The notes beneath the pieces were generated by a model that saw only the letters and a program-made list of their open reading frames with translations, was not told the origin of the DNA and searched no databases. A program made the position numbers and the translations under genes. This document shows, piece after piece, positions 34,282 through 43,116 of a stretch of DNA of 64,000 bases. The DNA lies in NCBI RefSeq assembly GCF_900105165.1, contig NZ_LT629740.1:2294001-2358000 (forward strand), written 5' to 3'. Source of the stretch: Mucilaginibacter mallensis (lineage in GTDB: Bacteria > Bacteroidota > Bacteroidia > Sphingobacteriales > Sphingobacteriaceae). Positions within the stretch are counted from its first letter, which is position 1, and every line of letters begins with the position of its first letter.

Positions 34282-35484
34282 ATGAACAAAGAGCGGCTGC
34301 AAGTCTTATTGCACCAGTATTTAAATGATACTATAAGTGAAAGCAATTGTATTGAATTATTAGACTACCTGGATAAGGCCGGTACTGATAAAATTGCCGA
34401 TGCAGTTATTATTGAATTAATTGATCTGGAAAGTGGCCCCAGCTTTGGAGAACAGCAAACCCATGAAATTTTACAACGCATCCAATCTGATTCACGTTTC
34501 AAAAGATCATCTTCCGAAAAAGAAGAGCGCTATAACCTGTTTATAATAAATAGAAACCGCTGGCTACAGGTAGCAGCAGCCATGTTAATATTGATAACAG
34601 GTGGTGTACTTTATCTTTTACATCAAAAAAATGTACAGGTAACTAAAAATAATATTGTCAAAGCGCAACAAACGCAAATACTACCAGGTTCAAACAAAGC
34701 CTATTTAACCATGGGTAATGGTAAGGTGATCTACCTTTCCAATGCAAACAACGGGGTTTTGGCTAAAACAAATTCAGTTAATGTACTTAAACCACGCAAT
34801 GGCCAGATTGTGTACAAGGCCAATACAGCAGCAACTGATCAAGCTATAACTTACAATACCCTAACCACCCCAAAAGGCGGTGAATACCAGGTGGTGCTGC
34901 CCGATGGTACCAAAGTATGGTTAAATGCAGCCTCGTCATTAAGTTACCCTACTGAATTTACGGGCAAAGAGCGTCATGTTAAACTTACCGGCGAAGCATA
35001 CTTCGAAGTGGCAAAAAATAAAGACAAACCATTTTTTGTAAGTATTGATGACGTGCAGGTAAGGGTATTAGGAACGCATTTTAACATTGAAGCCTATAGT
35101 GATGACCATAATATTAAGGCCACTTTGCTTGAAGGATCGGTGCAGGTAACAAAAAATCAAAATCGTTCATTGCTTAAACCCGGGCAACAGGCTGTTATAA
35201 ATAGCAATTCAAACAATATTATGATTGCTGATGCAAATATTGATGATGTAATGGCCTGGAAGAATGGCTATTTTATATTCGACCATGATAATATTACCGG
35301 TATTATGAAGAAAGTATCGCGCTGGTATGATGTTGATATTGAATACAATGGTAACTATGACGATCAAAAATTTGGAGGTACGTTTTACCGCTCAAAAAGC
35401 ATTGCAGAGTTATTGCAACATCTGGAAAAGGTAGGTAAGATACACTTTACCATTACAGGAAGGAGGATAATTGTTATGAACTAA
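34282..35484 (+). CDS. FecR-family anti-sigma factor
   Basis: A 400-residue membrane protein. The cytoplasmic N-terminal domain (about 1-90) would bind the sigma factor. One TM helix lies at about 94-114 (LQVAAAMLILITGGVLYLL). The periplasmic FecR domain (about 190-290) has TTPKGGEYQVVLPDGTKVWLNA and LTGEAYFEV, and the C-terminal DUF4974-like region (about 325-400) contains YDVDIEYNG and GTFYRSKSIAELLQHLE. It receives a signal from the STN domain of the SusC encoded 140 bp downstream and controls the sigma factor at 32090. Confidence 0.95.
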   Translation: MNKERLQVLLHQYLNDTISESNCIELLDYLDKAGTDKIADAVIIELIDLESGPSFGEQQTHEILQRIQSDSRFKRSSSEKEERYNLFIINRNRWLQVAAAMLILITGGVLYLLHQKNVQVTKNNIVKAQQTQILPGSNKAYLTMGNGKVIYLSNANNGVLAKTNSVNVLKPRNGQIVYKANTAATDQAITYNTLTTPKGGEYQVVLPDGTKVWLNAASSLSYPTEFTGKERHVKLTGEAYFEVAKNKDKPFFVSIDDVQVRVLGTHFNIEAYSDDHNIKATLLEGSVQVTKNQNRSLLKPGQQAVINSNSNNIMIADANIDDVMAWKNGYFIFDHDNITGIMKKVSRWYDVDIEYNGNYDDQKFGGTFYRSKSIAELLQHLEKVGKIHFTITGRRIIVMN

Positions 35485-35523
35485 ATCATTACTTCAAATT
35501 AACAATTATCTGTAAAAAATAAA

Positions 35524-35548
35524 CCAGGAGCGCTCGTAACGCCCCTGG
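35524..35548 (+). other. Hairpin in the susC leader between fecR and susC
   Basis: CCAGGAGCG and CGCCCCTGG (one mismatch) flank CTCGTAA. It lies about 75 bp before the second susC start and lacks a T-run. An mRNA processing or stability element separating regulatory from structural genes is possible. Confidence 0.45.
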
Positions 35549-35623
35549 CTGTAAAGCTCAAGGCTTTGTCAGATAATAAACAGTTGCAGCTTAATACAAT
35601 CCATTAACTAATCTAACACTCAA

Positions 35624-38600
35624 ATGTATAAAAATTTTACCGATTTTATTTGCGGTAGGCGACCTTGCCGCATCTATAAAACACTGCTCATCATGAAATT
35701 CACCCTTATTTTGCTAATGGTAACCTTCCTGCAGGTGTCGGCGGCAACGTATGCCCAAAAGGTTACTTTAAAGGTTAAAAATGCAACTATTAGGGAGGTG
35801 TTCTCAAAAATTCAGGCTCAAACCAGTTACGATTTTTTGTATAATGAAGATGAGTTAAACTTAGCCTCGCCCGTAACTTTAAACTTAAACAACATGAGTT
35901 TAAAACAGGCACTGGATATTTGTTTTAATAACCAGCCATTGGTTTACAGTATTGAAAATACTACCATCTTAATTACTAAAAAACCAGTAAAGCCTATTGA
36001 AAAAGCAATCTCAAAGGTAGTTACAGGCAAAGTAACAGACAGCACAGGTGCAGCATTGCCAGGTGTTACTGTAAAGGAGAAGGATACTCATAATGCAGTT
36101 ATTACAGATAAGAACGGAAATTACAGTATTACAGTAACTGAGAACAAAGCTGTGCTGGTGTTTTCCTTTATTGGCTTTTTATCACAGGAGGTGCAGGTAC
36201 CTGATAACGGTTCAATAAACATAAAGCTTAAAGAATATAATGCTAACCTTAACGAGGTTGTGGTTGTTGGTTACGGCACTCAAACCAAAATTTCATTAAC
36301 AGGTGCGGTAAACCAGGTTAATGCAAAGGATATTGGCGACAAACCAGTACTTAATGTGTTGCAGGCTTTGCAAGGCGAGTCACCCAACCTTATTGTTCAG
36401 CAAACTACGCTCGATCCGGGTAGTGGCGTAAACCTTAATATCCGCGGTGTAGGTACTACTGGCGATAATACCCCTTTAGTAGTTATTGATGGTATTGTGG
36501 GTGGTAATATCAATACCCTTAACCCTAATGATGTTGCCAGTGTTTCCATCTTAAAGGATGCAGGCTCGGCAGCTATTTATGGGTCACGCGCAGCAAATGG
36601 TGTTATCCTGGTGACTACCAAAAGTGGTAAAATAAATGAAAAGCCAAGTATTACACTCAATAGCAGTTACGGTATCCAGCATCCGGATGTGCTTTTGCAC
36701 AAGGTAGATGCCTGGCAAAATGCTTATTACAAAAATGAATCGCTGGTAAATTCAGGTTTGTCGCCGGCGTATACCCCTGAGCAGATCCAGCAGTTGCAAG
36801 AGCAAGGTAATGGTACCTGGGATGTGCAGCATGTGTTGAAGAACGCGCCTTTAATCTCAGAGAACGCTGCTGTTAGCGGTGGTGGCGCAACCAACTCGTA
36901 TTTTATTTCAGGAGGTTATCAAAACCAGGGGAGCAATATAGTAGGTAACGGCGGCTCGGGTGCTGATTATGGTTATCAGAAATATAACCTGCGCATGAAC
37001 CAAACCTCTATTATCGGTAAGTTTAAAGTAAACCTGATACTGAGTTATGATAAAAACCGGAACAAAACAAATACTGTTGGCGATAATAACCTTTTTGCTG
37101 ATGCAGATCGTGTGCCTTATAATTACAGCTGGCAGGATGCTAACGGCAATTACCTTACCAACCCGGTATCATCACAATTTAACGTATTGGGCGCGGTAAG
37201 GGAGGGGGGCTATAACCAAACCGATAACGACGAATTTTTTGGTACGCTTAAAGGTGAGTTAAACATCAGCAATAACTTTAAGCTAACTGGTATAATAGGG
37301 GGTACAGTTACCGATAACAGTACCTTTGGTAGAACTATACAGGTTAATGATGTGCCAACAGGTGTGTCAGGTAATAATACCCCTGTATATGATTACAGCC
37401 TAAAGCAGCTTTTAATAAATTCACAGGTTTTTGGTGAGTATACCAAGCAAATTAAGGATCATAAGTTTCATGTATTGTTAGGCGTATCAAATGAGTCATT
37501 CAACTCATCAGATTTTCAGTTGCAGGAATTATATACCGATCCACAATTGGGTACACCTACCACTGGTACTACGCTTGATGCTGCCAATTCACACAACAGT
37601 AATAATAACACCACAGAAACCAGCCTCGATTCATTCTTCGGCAGGGTAAATTATTCGTTTAAAGACCGTTATTTTCTGGAAGGTGATTTCAGGGAAGACG
37701 GTTCATCGAAATTTGCATCCGGGCACAGGTGGGGTTTCTTCCCATCAATTGCAGGTTCATGGATAGCTTCCGATGAGACATTTCTGCAACCAATAAAAAG
37801 TGTAGTTAATACCTTAAAATTCAGAGCATCATATGGTGTGCTGGGTAATCAGAATGTAAATGCATATCAGTATCAAACTACTTACTTTCCTTATCAAAAT
37901 GCTTATAGCTTTAACAATGTTATTGTTGGTGGCTCAGGCTATTCTCTAGGTAACCCCGATTTAACCTGGGAAAGAGCGGCTACTTTAAATATAGGCTTGG
38001 ATGCGGCCTTTTTAAACAATAACTTAAATGTATCATTAGATTATTTTAATAAAACAACCAGCGATATACTTGCTCCCCGTTCAGATGTTCCAGCACTTTT
38101 TGGTGCCGGTTTCCCCGATTATAATATATCAAAGGTACAGAACAGGGGTTGGGAAGCTACCGTTTCATACACCCTTAGAACAAACGCTGTTACACAAAGC
38201 TTTAGCTTTAATATTGCCAATAACAGCAATAAACTATTGGCCTTTAGTTATGGTGCCAGCCAGCAAATTGTTAACCTGGGCGAATACTCACTGTTAAGGC
38301 AGGTAGGTGACCCTGTAACGCAATACTATGGTTATAAAGTTGCAGGCATATTTCAAACCCAGGCAGAGGTTCAAAGCTCAGCAAAACCTGCCGGCTTGAA
38401 CCTTGCTCCCGGCGACCTTAAATATGTTGATGAGAACAAGGATGGTGTTATTGACCAGAGGGATATGGTGCCTTTGGGAAACCCTTTCCCCAAATTTACA
38501 TTTGGTTTTACCTATCGCATAGCAGTGAAAGGGTTTGATATGTCGTTATTTATACAAGGCGTTGGCAAACGTACCGAGCTGATAAGAGGAGAAGATGTTG

Positions 38601-39010
38601 AGCCATTCCATTATAATTATGGTAATACTTTGTTTGAAAATCAGACTGATTTCTGGACTCCTTCAAACCCGGGAGCTAAATACCCAAGGTTGGCTGCTAT
38701 CGGGTCTGATTCAAATACCAATAACTGGCGCGATGGTTCTGATATTTATAGCTTCAACGCTGCCTATGCACGGTTGAAAAATGTAAATATAGGCTATACA
38801 TTTCCAAGGGATATGACCAAAAAGGCCGGTATCGAGAAGCTTAGGGTATCTCTTATAGGTCAAAACCTGTATACCCTAACCAAGCTTAAATTTATAGATC
38901 CTGAAACTTCAACATTTGATAATAATACAGGCCTTCAGGCTCCTTCAAACAGCGGACGCTCATACCCAATGCCAATCTTTTATGGCTTAGGACTTGACGT
39001 GACCTTTTAA
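35624..39010 (+). CDS. SusC-family TonB-linked receptor with N-terminal STN signalling domain
   Basis: A 1,128-residue outer membrane receptor. It begins with a long basic leader (an alternative ATG at 35693 starts MKFTLILLMVTFLQ), with cleavage near TYAQ. A Secretin/TonB N-terminal (STN) domain follows (about 50-110: KNATIREVFSKIQAQTSYDF), then a carboxypeptidase-regulatory-like domain (about 135-215), a plug with ILKDAGSAAIYGSRAANGVILV, and the barrel. The STN domain is the contact for FecR, so substrate binding here should activate the ECF sigma factor. With the SusD 22 bp downstream it would import mannan oligosaccharides. Confidence 0.96.
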   Translation: MYKNFTDFICGRRPCRIYKTLLIMKFTLILLMVTFLQVSAATYAQKVTLKVKNATIREVFSKIQAQTSYDFLYNEDELNLASPVTLNLNNMSLKQALDICFNNQPLVYSIENTTILITKKPVKPIEKAISKVVTGKVTDSTGAALPGVTVKEKDTHNAVITDKNGNYSITVTENKAVLVFSFIGFLSQEVQVPDNGSINIKLKEYNANLNEVVVVGYGTQTKISLTGAVNQVNAKDIGDKPVLNVLQALQGESPNLIVQQTTLDPGSGVNLNIRGVGTTGDNTPLVVIDGIVGGNINTLNPNDVASVSILKDAGSAAIYGSRAANGVILVTTKSGKINEKPSITLNSSYGIQHPDVLLHKVDAWQNAYYKNESLVNSGLSPAYTPEQIQQLQEQGNGTWDVQHVLKNAPLISENAAVSGGGATNSYFISGGYQNQGSNIVGNGGSGADYGYQKYNLRMNQTSIIGKFKVNLILSYDKNRNKTNTVGDNNLFADADRVPYNYSWQDANGNYLTNPVSSQFNVLGAVREGGYNQTDNDEFFGTLKGELNISNNFKLTGIIGGTVTDNSTFGRTIQVNDVPTGVSGNNTPVYDYSLKQLLINSQVFGEYTKQIKDHKFHVLLGVSNESFNSSDFQLQELYTDPQLGTPTTGTTLDAANSHNSNNNTTETSLDSFFGRVNYSFKDRYFLEGDFREDGSSKFASGHRWGFFPSIAGSWIASDETFLQPIKSVVNTLKFRASYGVLGNQNVNAYQYQTTYFPYQNAYSFNNVIVGGSGYSLGNPDLTWERAATLNIGLDAAFLNNNLNVSLDYFNKTTSDILAPRSDVPALFGAGFPDYNISKVQNRGWEATVSYTLRTNAVTQSFSFNIANNSNKLLAFSYGASQQIVNLGEYSLLRQVGDPVTQYYGYKVAGIFQTQAEVQSSAKPAGLNLAPGDLKYVDENKDGVIDQRDMVPLGNPFPKFTFGFTYRIAVKGFDMSLFIQGVGKRTELIRGEDVEPFHYNYGNTLFENQTDFWTPSNPGAKYPRLAAIGSDSNTNNWRDGSDIYSFNAAYARLKNVNIGYTFPRDMTKKAGIEKLRVSLIGQNLYTLTKLKFIDPETSTFDNNTGLQAPSNSGRSYPMPIFYGLGLDVTF

Positions 39011-39032
39011 TTCACTAAAAATATAACATACC

Positions 39033-40655
39033 ATGAAATATTTTAAAAAATTATTCATTGCAACGTTGGCTATCATAGCTGTCAGCAGTTGCAAAAAGCT
39101 TGACCTGGTGCCTACAAATAAGTTTACCGATCAGGACTTTTGGACTACCAGCATAAACGTAAATAACGCGTTAAATAATAACTACAGCCTGATGTATAAC
39201 AGCAATCTTTATTTTTATAATGATGATATGTCTGACAATGCATATGGCAGTGGTAACGACCCTATAGCTACCGGAAGTTTTAACGCATCAACAGCCAAAT
39301 TTATTAATGATTGGAAGTATTATTATTCGGCCATAAACTCATGCAACCTGTTTTTGGCCTATGTTGATCAGAATAAAACCTTAGGTGCCGATGTAATTGC
39401 CCGTATGAAATGTGAGGTGCGCTTTATAAGGGCATGGGATTATTTTAATTTAATGAGATGGTGGGGTGATGTACCGCTGATCACCAGTGTTATAACACCA
39501 GACCAGGCTAAAGTGATTGGCAGGAGCCCGAGAGCTACCGTACTAAGTTTTGTAACCAGTGAGCTGGAAGCATGTGCTGCCGGTTTACCATCAAAAGACC
39601 AATATGCTGCTGCTGATAATGGCAGGATAACCAATGGTGCTGCGCTGGCATTGGAGGCCCGAGTACTGTTATATGAAGGTAACCGCATGCAGGACGTAGT
39701 AACCATTTGCGAAAAACTAATGAATAACCCATCTACCTATGGAAACTACTCATTAGCCAGCAATTATGGTGCTTTATTTAGTGATGCAACGGTGAACAAA
39801 ACAAATACTGAAACTATGCTCGCCTTACAGTATTCATCGGGTACAACAGGCAGGGCATGGTCTGAGGATTTTGATTTTGCGCCGATATCAACGGGTGCCC
39901 GAGTAAATAGTCTCGCACCAACACAGGAGCTGGTGAATGATTATATCATGACCAACGGAAAACCTATTACCGACCCTACATCAGGCTATGATCAAAACAA
40001 TCCTTATGTAAACCGCGACCCAAGACTTACCGCTACCATTGTATACGATCAGTATAAATGGTTAAATCCCGATGGCACCACACAGATCATCTACATAAAG
40101 CCAGGAACAGATCCGAATAAACCGCCGCTTAATGAATATGCACCGGGGAACGAAGCGGTTTCACAGTCAGGATACTACTGGCGGAAATATTTCGACCCTA
40201 ATCACCTGCCGGGATTTGTTTCCGGCTTGAATCTGCAAATGATAAGATGGGCCGAAGTTTTATTGGATTATGCCGAAGCTGAAAACAGCCTTGGGCAAAT
40301 GAATGCCGATGTTTGGAATAAAACTATCATGGCATTACGCCAAAGGGCTGGTTTTACCGATCCTAATGCATTGAACTATCCAGGAAATTCAGATATGACC
40401 AATATCATTATGCGTGAAAGGCGCACTGAGCTGGCAATGGAGGGTTTGAGAACTGAGGATATCCGCAGGTGGAAACTTTCTGAAACAGTGCTTAATGGTT
40501 ATGCGCATGGTGCCAGGTATGGCGATCCAACTGTTGATAATGGATATATAAGGGTGCAATTGCGCCACTTTGATGCTACAAAGAATTACCTGTGGCCTAT
40601 ACCGCAGTCGGAGTTAAATCTTGATAAAAATTTAACCCAAAATCCCGGCTATTAA
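39033..40655 (+). CDS. SusD/RagB-family surface glycan-binding lipoprotein
   Basis: A 540-residue lipoprotein with lipobox Cys near residue 21 (VSSCKK). The SusD pattern is clear: an early FTDQDFWTT and NNNYSLMY region, RFIRAWDYFNLMRWWGDVPLI near residue 140, IRWAEVLLDYAEAENSLGQ and RERRTELAMEGLRTEDIRRWK in the C-terminal part, and an end with LWPIPQSE. It partners the STN-SusC encoded just upstream. The glycan is inferred to be alpha-mannan because GH76 and GH92 genes follow in the same operon. Confidence 0.96.
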   Translation: MKYFKKLFIATLAIIAVSSCKKLDLVPTNKFTDQDFWTTSINVNNALNNNYSLMYNSNLYFYNDDMSDNAYGSGNDPIATGSFNASTAKFINDWKYYYSAINSCNLFLAYVDQNKTLGADVIARMKCEVRFIRAWDYFNLMRWWGDVPLITSVITPDQAKVIGRSPRATVLSFVTSELEACAAGLPSKDQYAAADNGRITNGAALALEARVLLYEGNRMQDVVTICEKLMNNPSTYGNYSLASNYGALFSDATVNKTNTETMLALQYSSGTTGRAWSEDFDFAPISTGARVNSLAPTQELVNDYIMTNGKPITDPTSGYDQNNPYVNRDPRLTATIVYDQYKWLNPDGTTQIIYIKPGTDPNKPPLNEYAPGNEAVSQSGYYWRKYFDPNHLPGFVSGLNLQMIRWAEVLLDYAEAENSLGQMNADVWNKTIMALRQRAGFTDPNALNYPGNSDMTNIIMRERRTELAMEGLRTEDIRRWKLSETVLNGYAHGARYGDPTVDNGYIRVQLRHFDATKNYLWPIPQSELNLDKNLTQNPGY

Positions 40656-40680
40656 TTCATAACCTATAAAATCGAAAAAA

Positions 40681-41817
40681 ATGAAGACATTAATAAAAAT
40701 GAGCTTTATGGTTATGATAACCATTATAGCTTTTACTTCCTGCAAAAAAGATACAAGGGCGCTCGACCTTACAGTAGCCCCGGTAACTACGCTTAATGCA
40801 CCTACCGACAATGCAAGTATTAACCTGCAACCGACAACTGGGCCAAGTATAGTATTTAACTGGAATGCCAGCACTACCCAGGATTTGGTATTGTATGAAG
40901 TAGCTTTTGATAAAGCCGGTGGTGATTTCAGCAATCCGGTTTATAAAGTGCTTTCTGATGGATCCGGTGTTCAGGCTCAGGCAACCATCACACAAAAGCA
41001 ATTAAATGCGATTGCATCAATGGCAGGCATAGCCGCCTCAACTACCGGCTCATTAAAGTGGACTGTTATTGTTTCTAAAGCAACAAACGCTAAACTTAGC
41101 ACCACCAGCCACACGCTGCAGCTCACCCGTCCGGCAGGTTTTGCTGTCCTGCCCGATTCGCTTTACCTAACCGGGTCAGCTACAGAGCATGGTACCAATG
41201 CATCAAAAGCTATTGCATTCAAGAAAACAGGAGATGGTGTATTTGAATTGTATACATCATTACAGGCAGGTACTTATAGTATGATTGATAAAACCACAGG
41301 CACGCCAACCACTTACTCCATACAAAACAATATAAATGTTGTGTTGAATGGTAGTACCACTGTAACAGGCAACAAAGCTGTGTACAGGATTTCTATCGAT
41401 CTAACCAATGCTGCTGCAACGCTTACTCAAATTGTATCTGTTGGCTTCTGGTCGGCACCCGACGGGAAGATCTGGTTTACACTACCTTATATTGGCAATA
41501 GCCAGTGGGAACTGGATAACTGGCCCCTGGTTATTCCGCAGGAATCATATGGAGCCGATAGCAGGTATAAATATCAGTTTACAATTATGAACTCCGCTGG
41601 GGTACAATCAACTGAATGGTATGGAAGCATCAATTCAGATAATCCTGACCCAAGTTCAACTACGCCGGCATCATACTGGTATATGTACCTGGTTGATAAT
41701 TCACAGTTTAATTTTTGTTTTAAGATACTGCCTGCAGACAATAATAAAAACGTGAATGTAAACGTGAACTTTAGTCCGGGCTTACCAAACTACAATAACA
41801 CAATTAGCCTTCATTAA
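40681..41817 (+). CDS. SusE-like surface glycan-binding lipoprotein
   Basis: A 378-residue lipoprotein (Cys near residue 21, FTSCKK). The first 140 residues match a SusE domain: a proline-rich start with VTTLNAPTDNASINLQP and a later FNWNASTTQDLVLYEVAFD, typical of the Ig-like first domain of SusE/SusF. Later domains are beta-rich and contain ELYTSLQAGTYSMID and WSAPDGKIWFTLP, in the style of the starch- or mannan-binding SusE/F modules. It starts 25 bp after susD. It would bind glycan on the cell surface and help capture substrate. Confidence 0.88.
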   Translation: MKTLIKMSFMVMITIIAFTSCKKDTRALDLTVAPVTTLNAPTDNASINLQPTTGPSIVFNWNASTTQDLVLYEVAFDKAGGDFSNPVYKVLSDGSGVQAQATITQKQLNAIASMAGIAASTTGSLKWTVIVSKATNAKLSTTSHTLQLTRPAGFAVLPDSLYLTGSATEHGTNASKAIAFKKTGDGVFELYTSLQAGTYSMIDKTTGTPTTYSIQNNINVVLNGSTTVTGNKAVYRISIDLTNAAATLTQIVSVGFWSAPDGKIWFTLPYIGNSQWELDNWPLVIPQESYGADSRYKYQFTIMNSAGVQSTEWYGSINSDNPDPSSTTPASYWYMYLVDNSQFNFCFKILPADNNKNVNVNVNFSPGLPNYNNTISLH

Positions 41818-41823
41818 TAATAA

Positions 41824-41853
41824 AAAGGGTTGCGGCGTTAGCTGTAACCCTTT
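41824..41853 (+). terminator. Intra-operon hairpin between susE-like and GH76 genes
   Basis: AAAGGGTT and AACCCTTT pair over 8 bp around a 14-base loop that can pair further (GC/GT). It lacks a good T-run and sits inside the operon, so it is more likely an attenuator or RNA-stability element than a full stop. Confidence 0.4.
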
Positions 41854-41872
41854 ACCCGTTAATTTCTATCTT

Positions 41873-43051
41873 ATGAAAACAAATAAATTTAAAAGCTTCA
41901 AGCCTGTTCAAATCATTTGTATTTTGGTGGCTTTGAGCTCCTGCTCAAAAAAAAGTGATTCGGGCGGAGGAGGAACCATCCCTGTAGATACAACAAAACA
42001 ACACGCTGTTGTTTATAATTATGCAGCATTGGCCGATTCATTGCAAAGCCAAACATATGTGACTTTCATATCAGCCGACCGTAATTACTTTATTCAGAAC
42101 AATAGCGGTAATAATACCTTCAATTACTGGCCTAATGCGCATATGCTTGATGTATTAACCGATGCATATTTGAGAACCAGCAGCACCAATTATTCACAGC
42201 GTATGAAAACGCTGCTTAACGGCATTAAAGCAGCAAATGGCGGAGCATATCCCAATGAATTTTATGATGATATGGGCTGGTTGGCCAATGCGAGCCTGCG
42301 CGATTATAATATTACCAAAGATGCCGATTATTTGAATGCGGCTCAGCTATTATATACCGAAATAAAAGGCGGATCAAATAATGTTGCCGGTGGAGGGATA
42401 GCCTGGCAACGAACGCAATTGTATTATAAAAACATACCATCTACAGGTAATGCCACCATACTAGCCAGCCGTTTTTATGAATTACAAGGTAATCAGGATG
42501 ATCTTACCTTAGCTAAAAGTTTGTATACCTGGATGAAAACTATTTTAGTCGATCCCACAACCGGCGTAGTTTATGATGGTATTAACCGTAATCAGGACGG
42601 AAAAATCGACAACTGGGTGTTTACCTACAATCAGGGGTTATTTATTGGCTCTGCCGTTGAACTTTATAATATCACAAAAGATCAGATGTATCTTCAGGAT
42701 GCCATCCGCACAGCAAATAACCTGGTTGCTGATCCGGATCTGGAAGTAGGTGGTATATTAAAAAATGAAGGACAGGGTGATGGTGGATTATTTAAGGGGG
42801 TAGCGGTGCGGTACCTGACATTATTGATTGAATTGACTGATCTTGATGCTGCTGATAAAACTAAATATTCGAATTTCCTGCAAAAAAATGCACAAACACT
42901 ATATATTAAAGGCATTGCACGGCCATCATTGATGATCAGCCCTGATTGGACCCAACAACCATCAGGTAGCACTGACCTCACTACGCAGTTAAGCGGTATG
43001 ATAATGATTGAAGCGGCTGCCAAACTAAAAGCGGAATCGGATATTCAATAA
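41873..43051 (+). CDS. GH76 endo-alpha-1,6-mannanase, surface lipoprotein
   Basis: A 392-residue lipoprotein with Cys near residue 24, followed by a Ser/Gly-rich tether (SDSGGGG). The (alpha/alpha)6 GH76 domain carries the hallmark pair of adjacent aspartates in YDDMGW (about residues 131-132), which act as nucleophile and acid/base. WQRTQLYYKNIPSTGNAT and FTYNQGLFIGSAVELY are also typical of the family. It would cut the alpha-1,6 backbone of fungal mannan, or mycobacterial-type mannan, to make oligosaccharides for SusC/D import. It is the only GH76 in the window and is the strongest indicator that the locus targets alpha-mannan. Confidence 0.93.
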   Translation: MKTNKFKSFKPVQIICILVALSSCSKKSDSGGGGTIPVDTTKQHAVVYNYAALADSLQSQTYVTFISADRNYFIQNNSGNNTFNYWPNAHMLDVLTDAYLRTSSTNYSQRMKTLLNGIKAANGGAYPNEFYDDMGWLANASLRDYNITKDADYLNAAQLLYTEIKGGSNNVAGGGIAWQRTQLYYKNIPSTGNATILASRFYELQGNQDDLTLAKSLYTWMKTILVDPTTGVVYDGINRNQDGKIDNWVFTYNQGLFIGSAVELYNITKDQMYLQDAIRTANNLVADPDLEVGGILKNEGQGDGGLFKGVAVRYLTLLIELTDLDAADKTKYSNFLQKNAQTLYIKGIARPSLMISPDWTQQPSGSTDLTTQLSGMIMIEAAAKLKAESDIQ

Positions 43052-43116
43052 ATGCAGTATTATATGCTTTAAGTCTGTAAGATCATCCCTCTGCCACAAG
43101 TAATACAATATTAAAA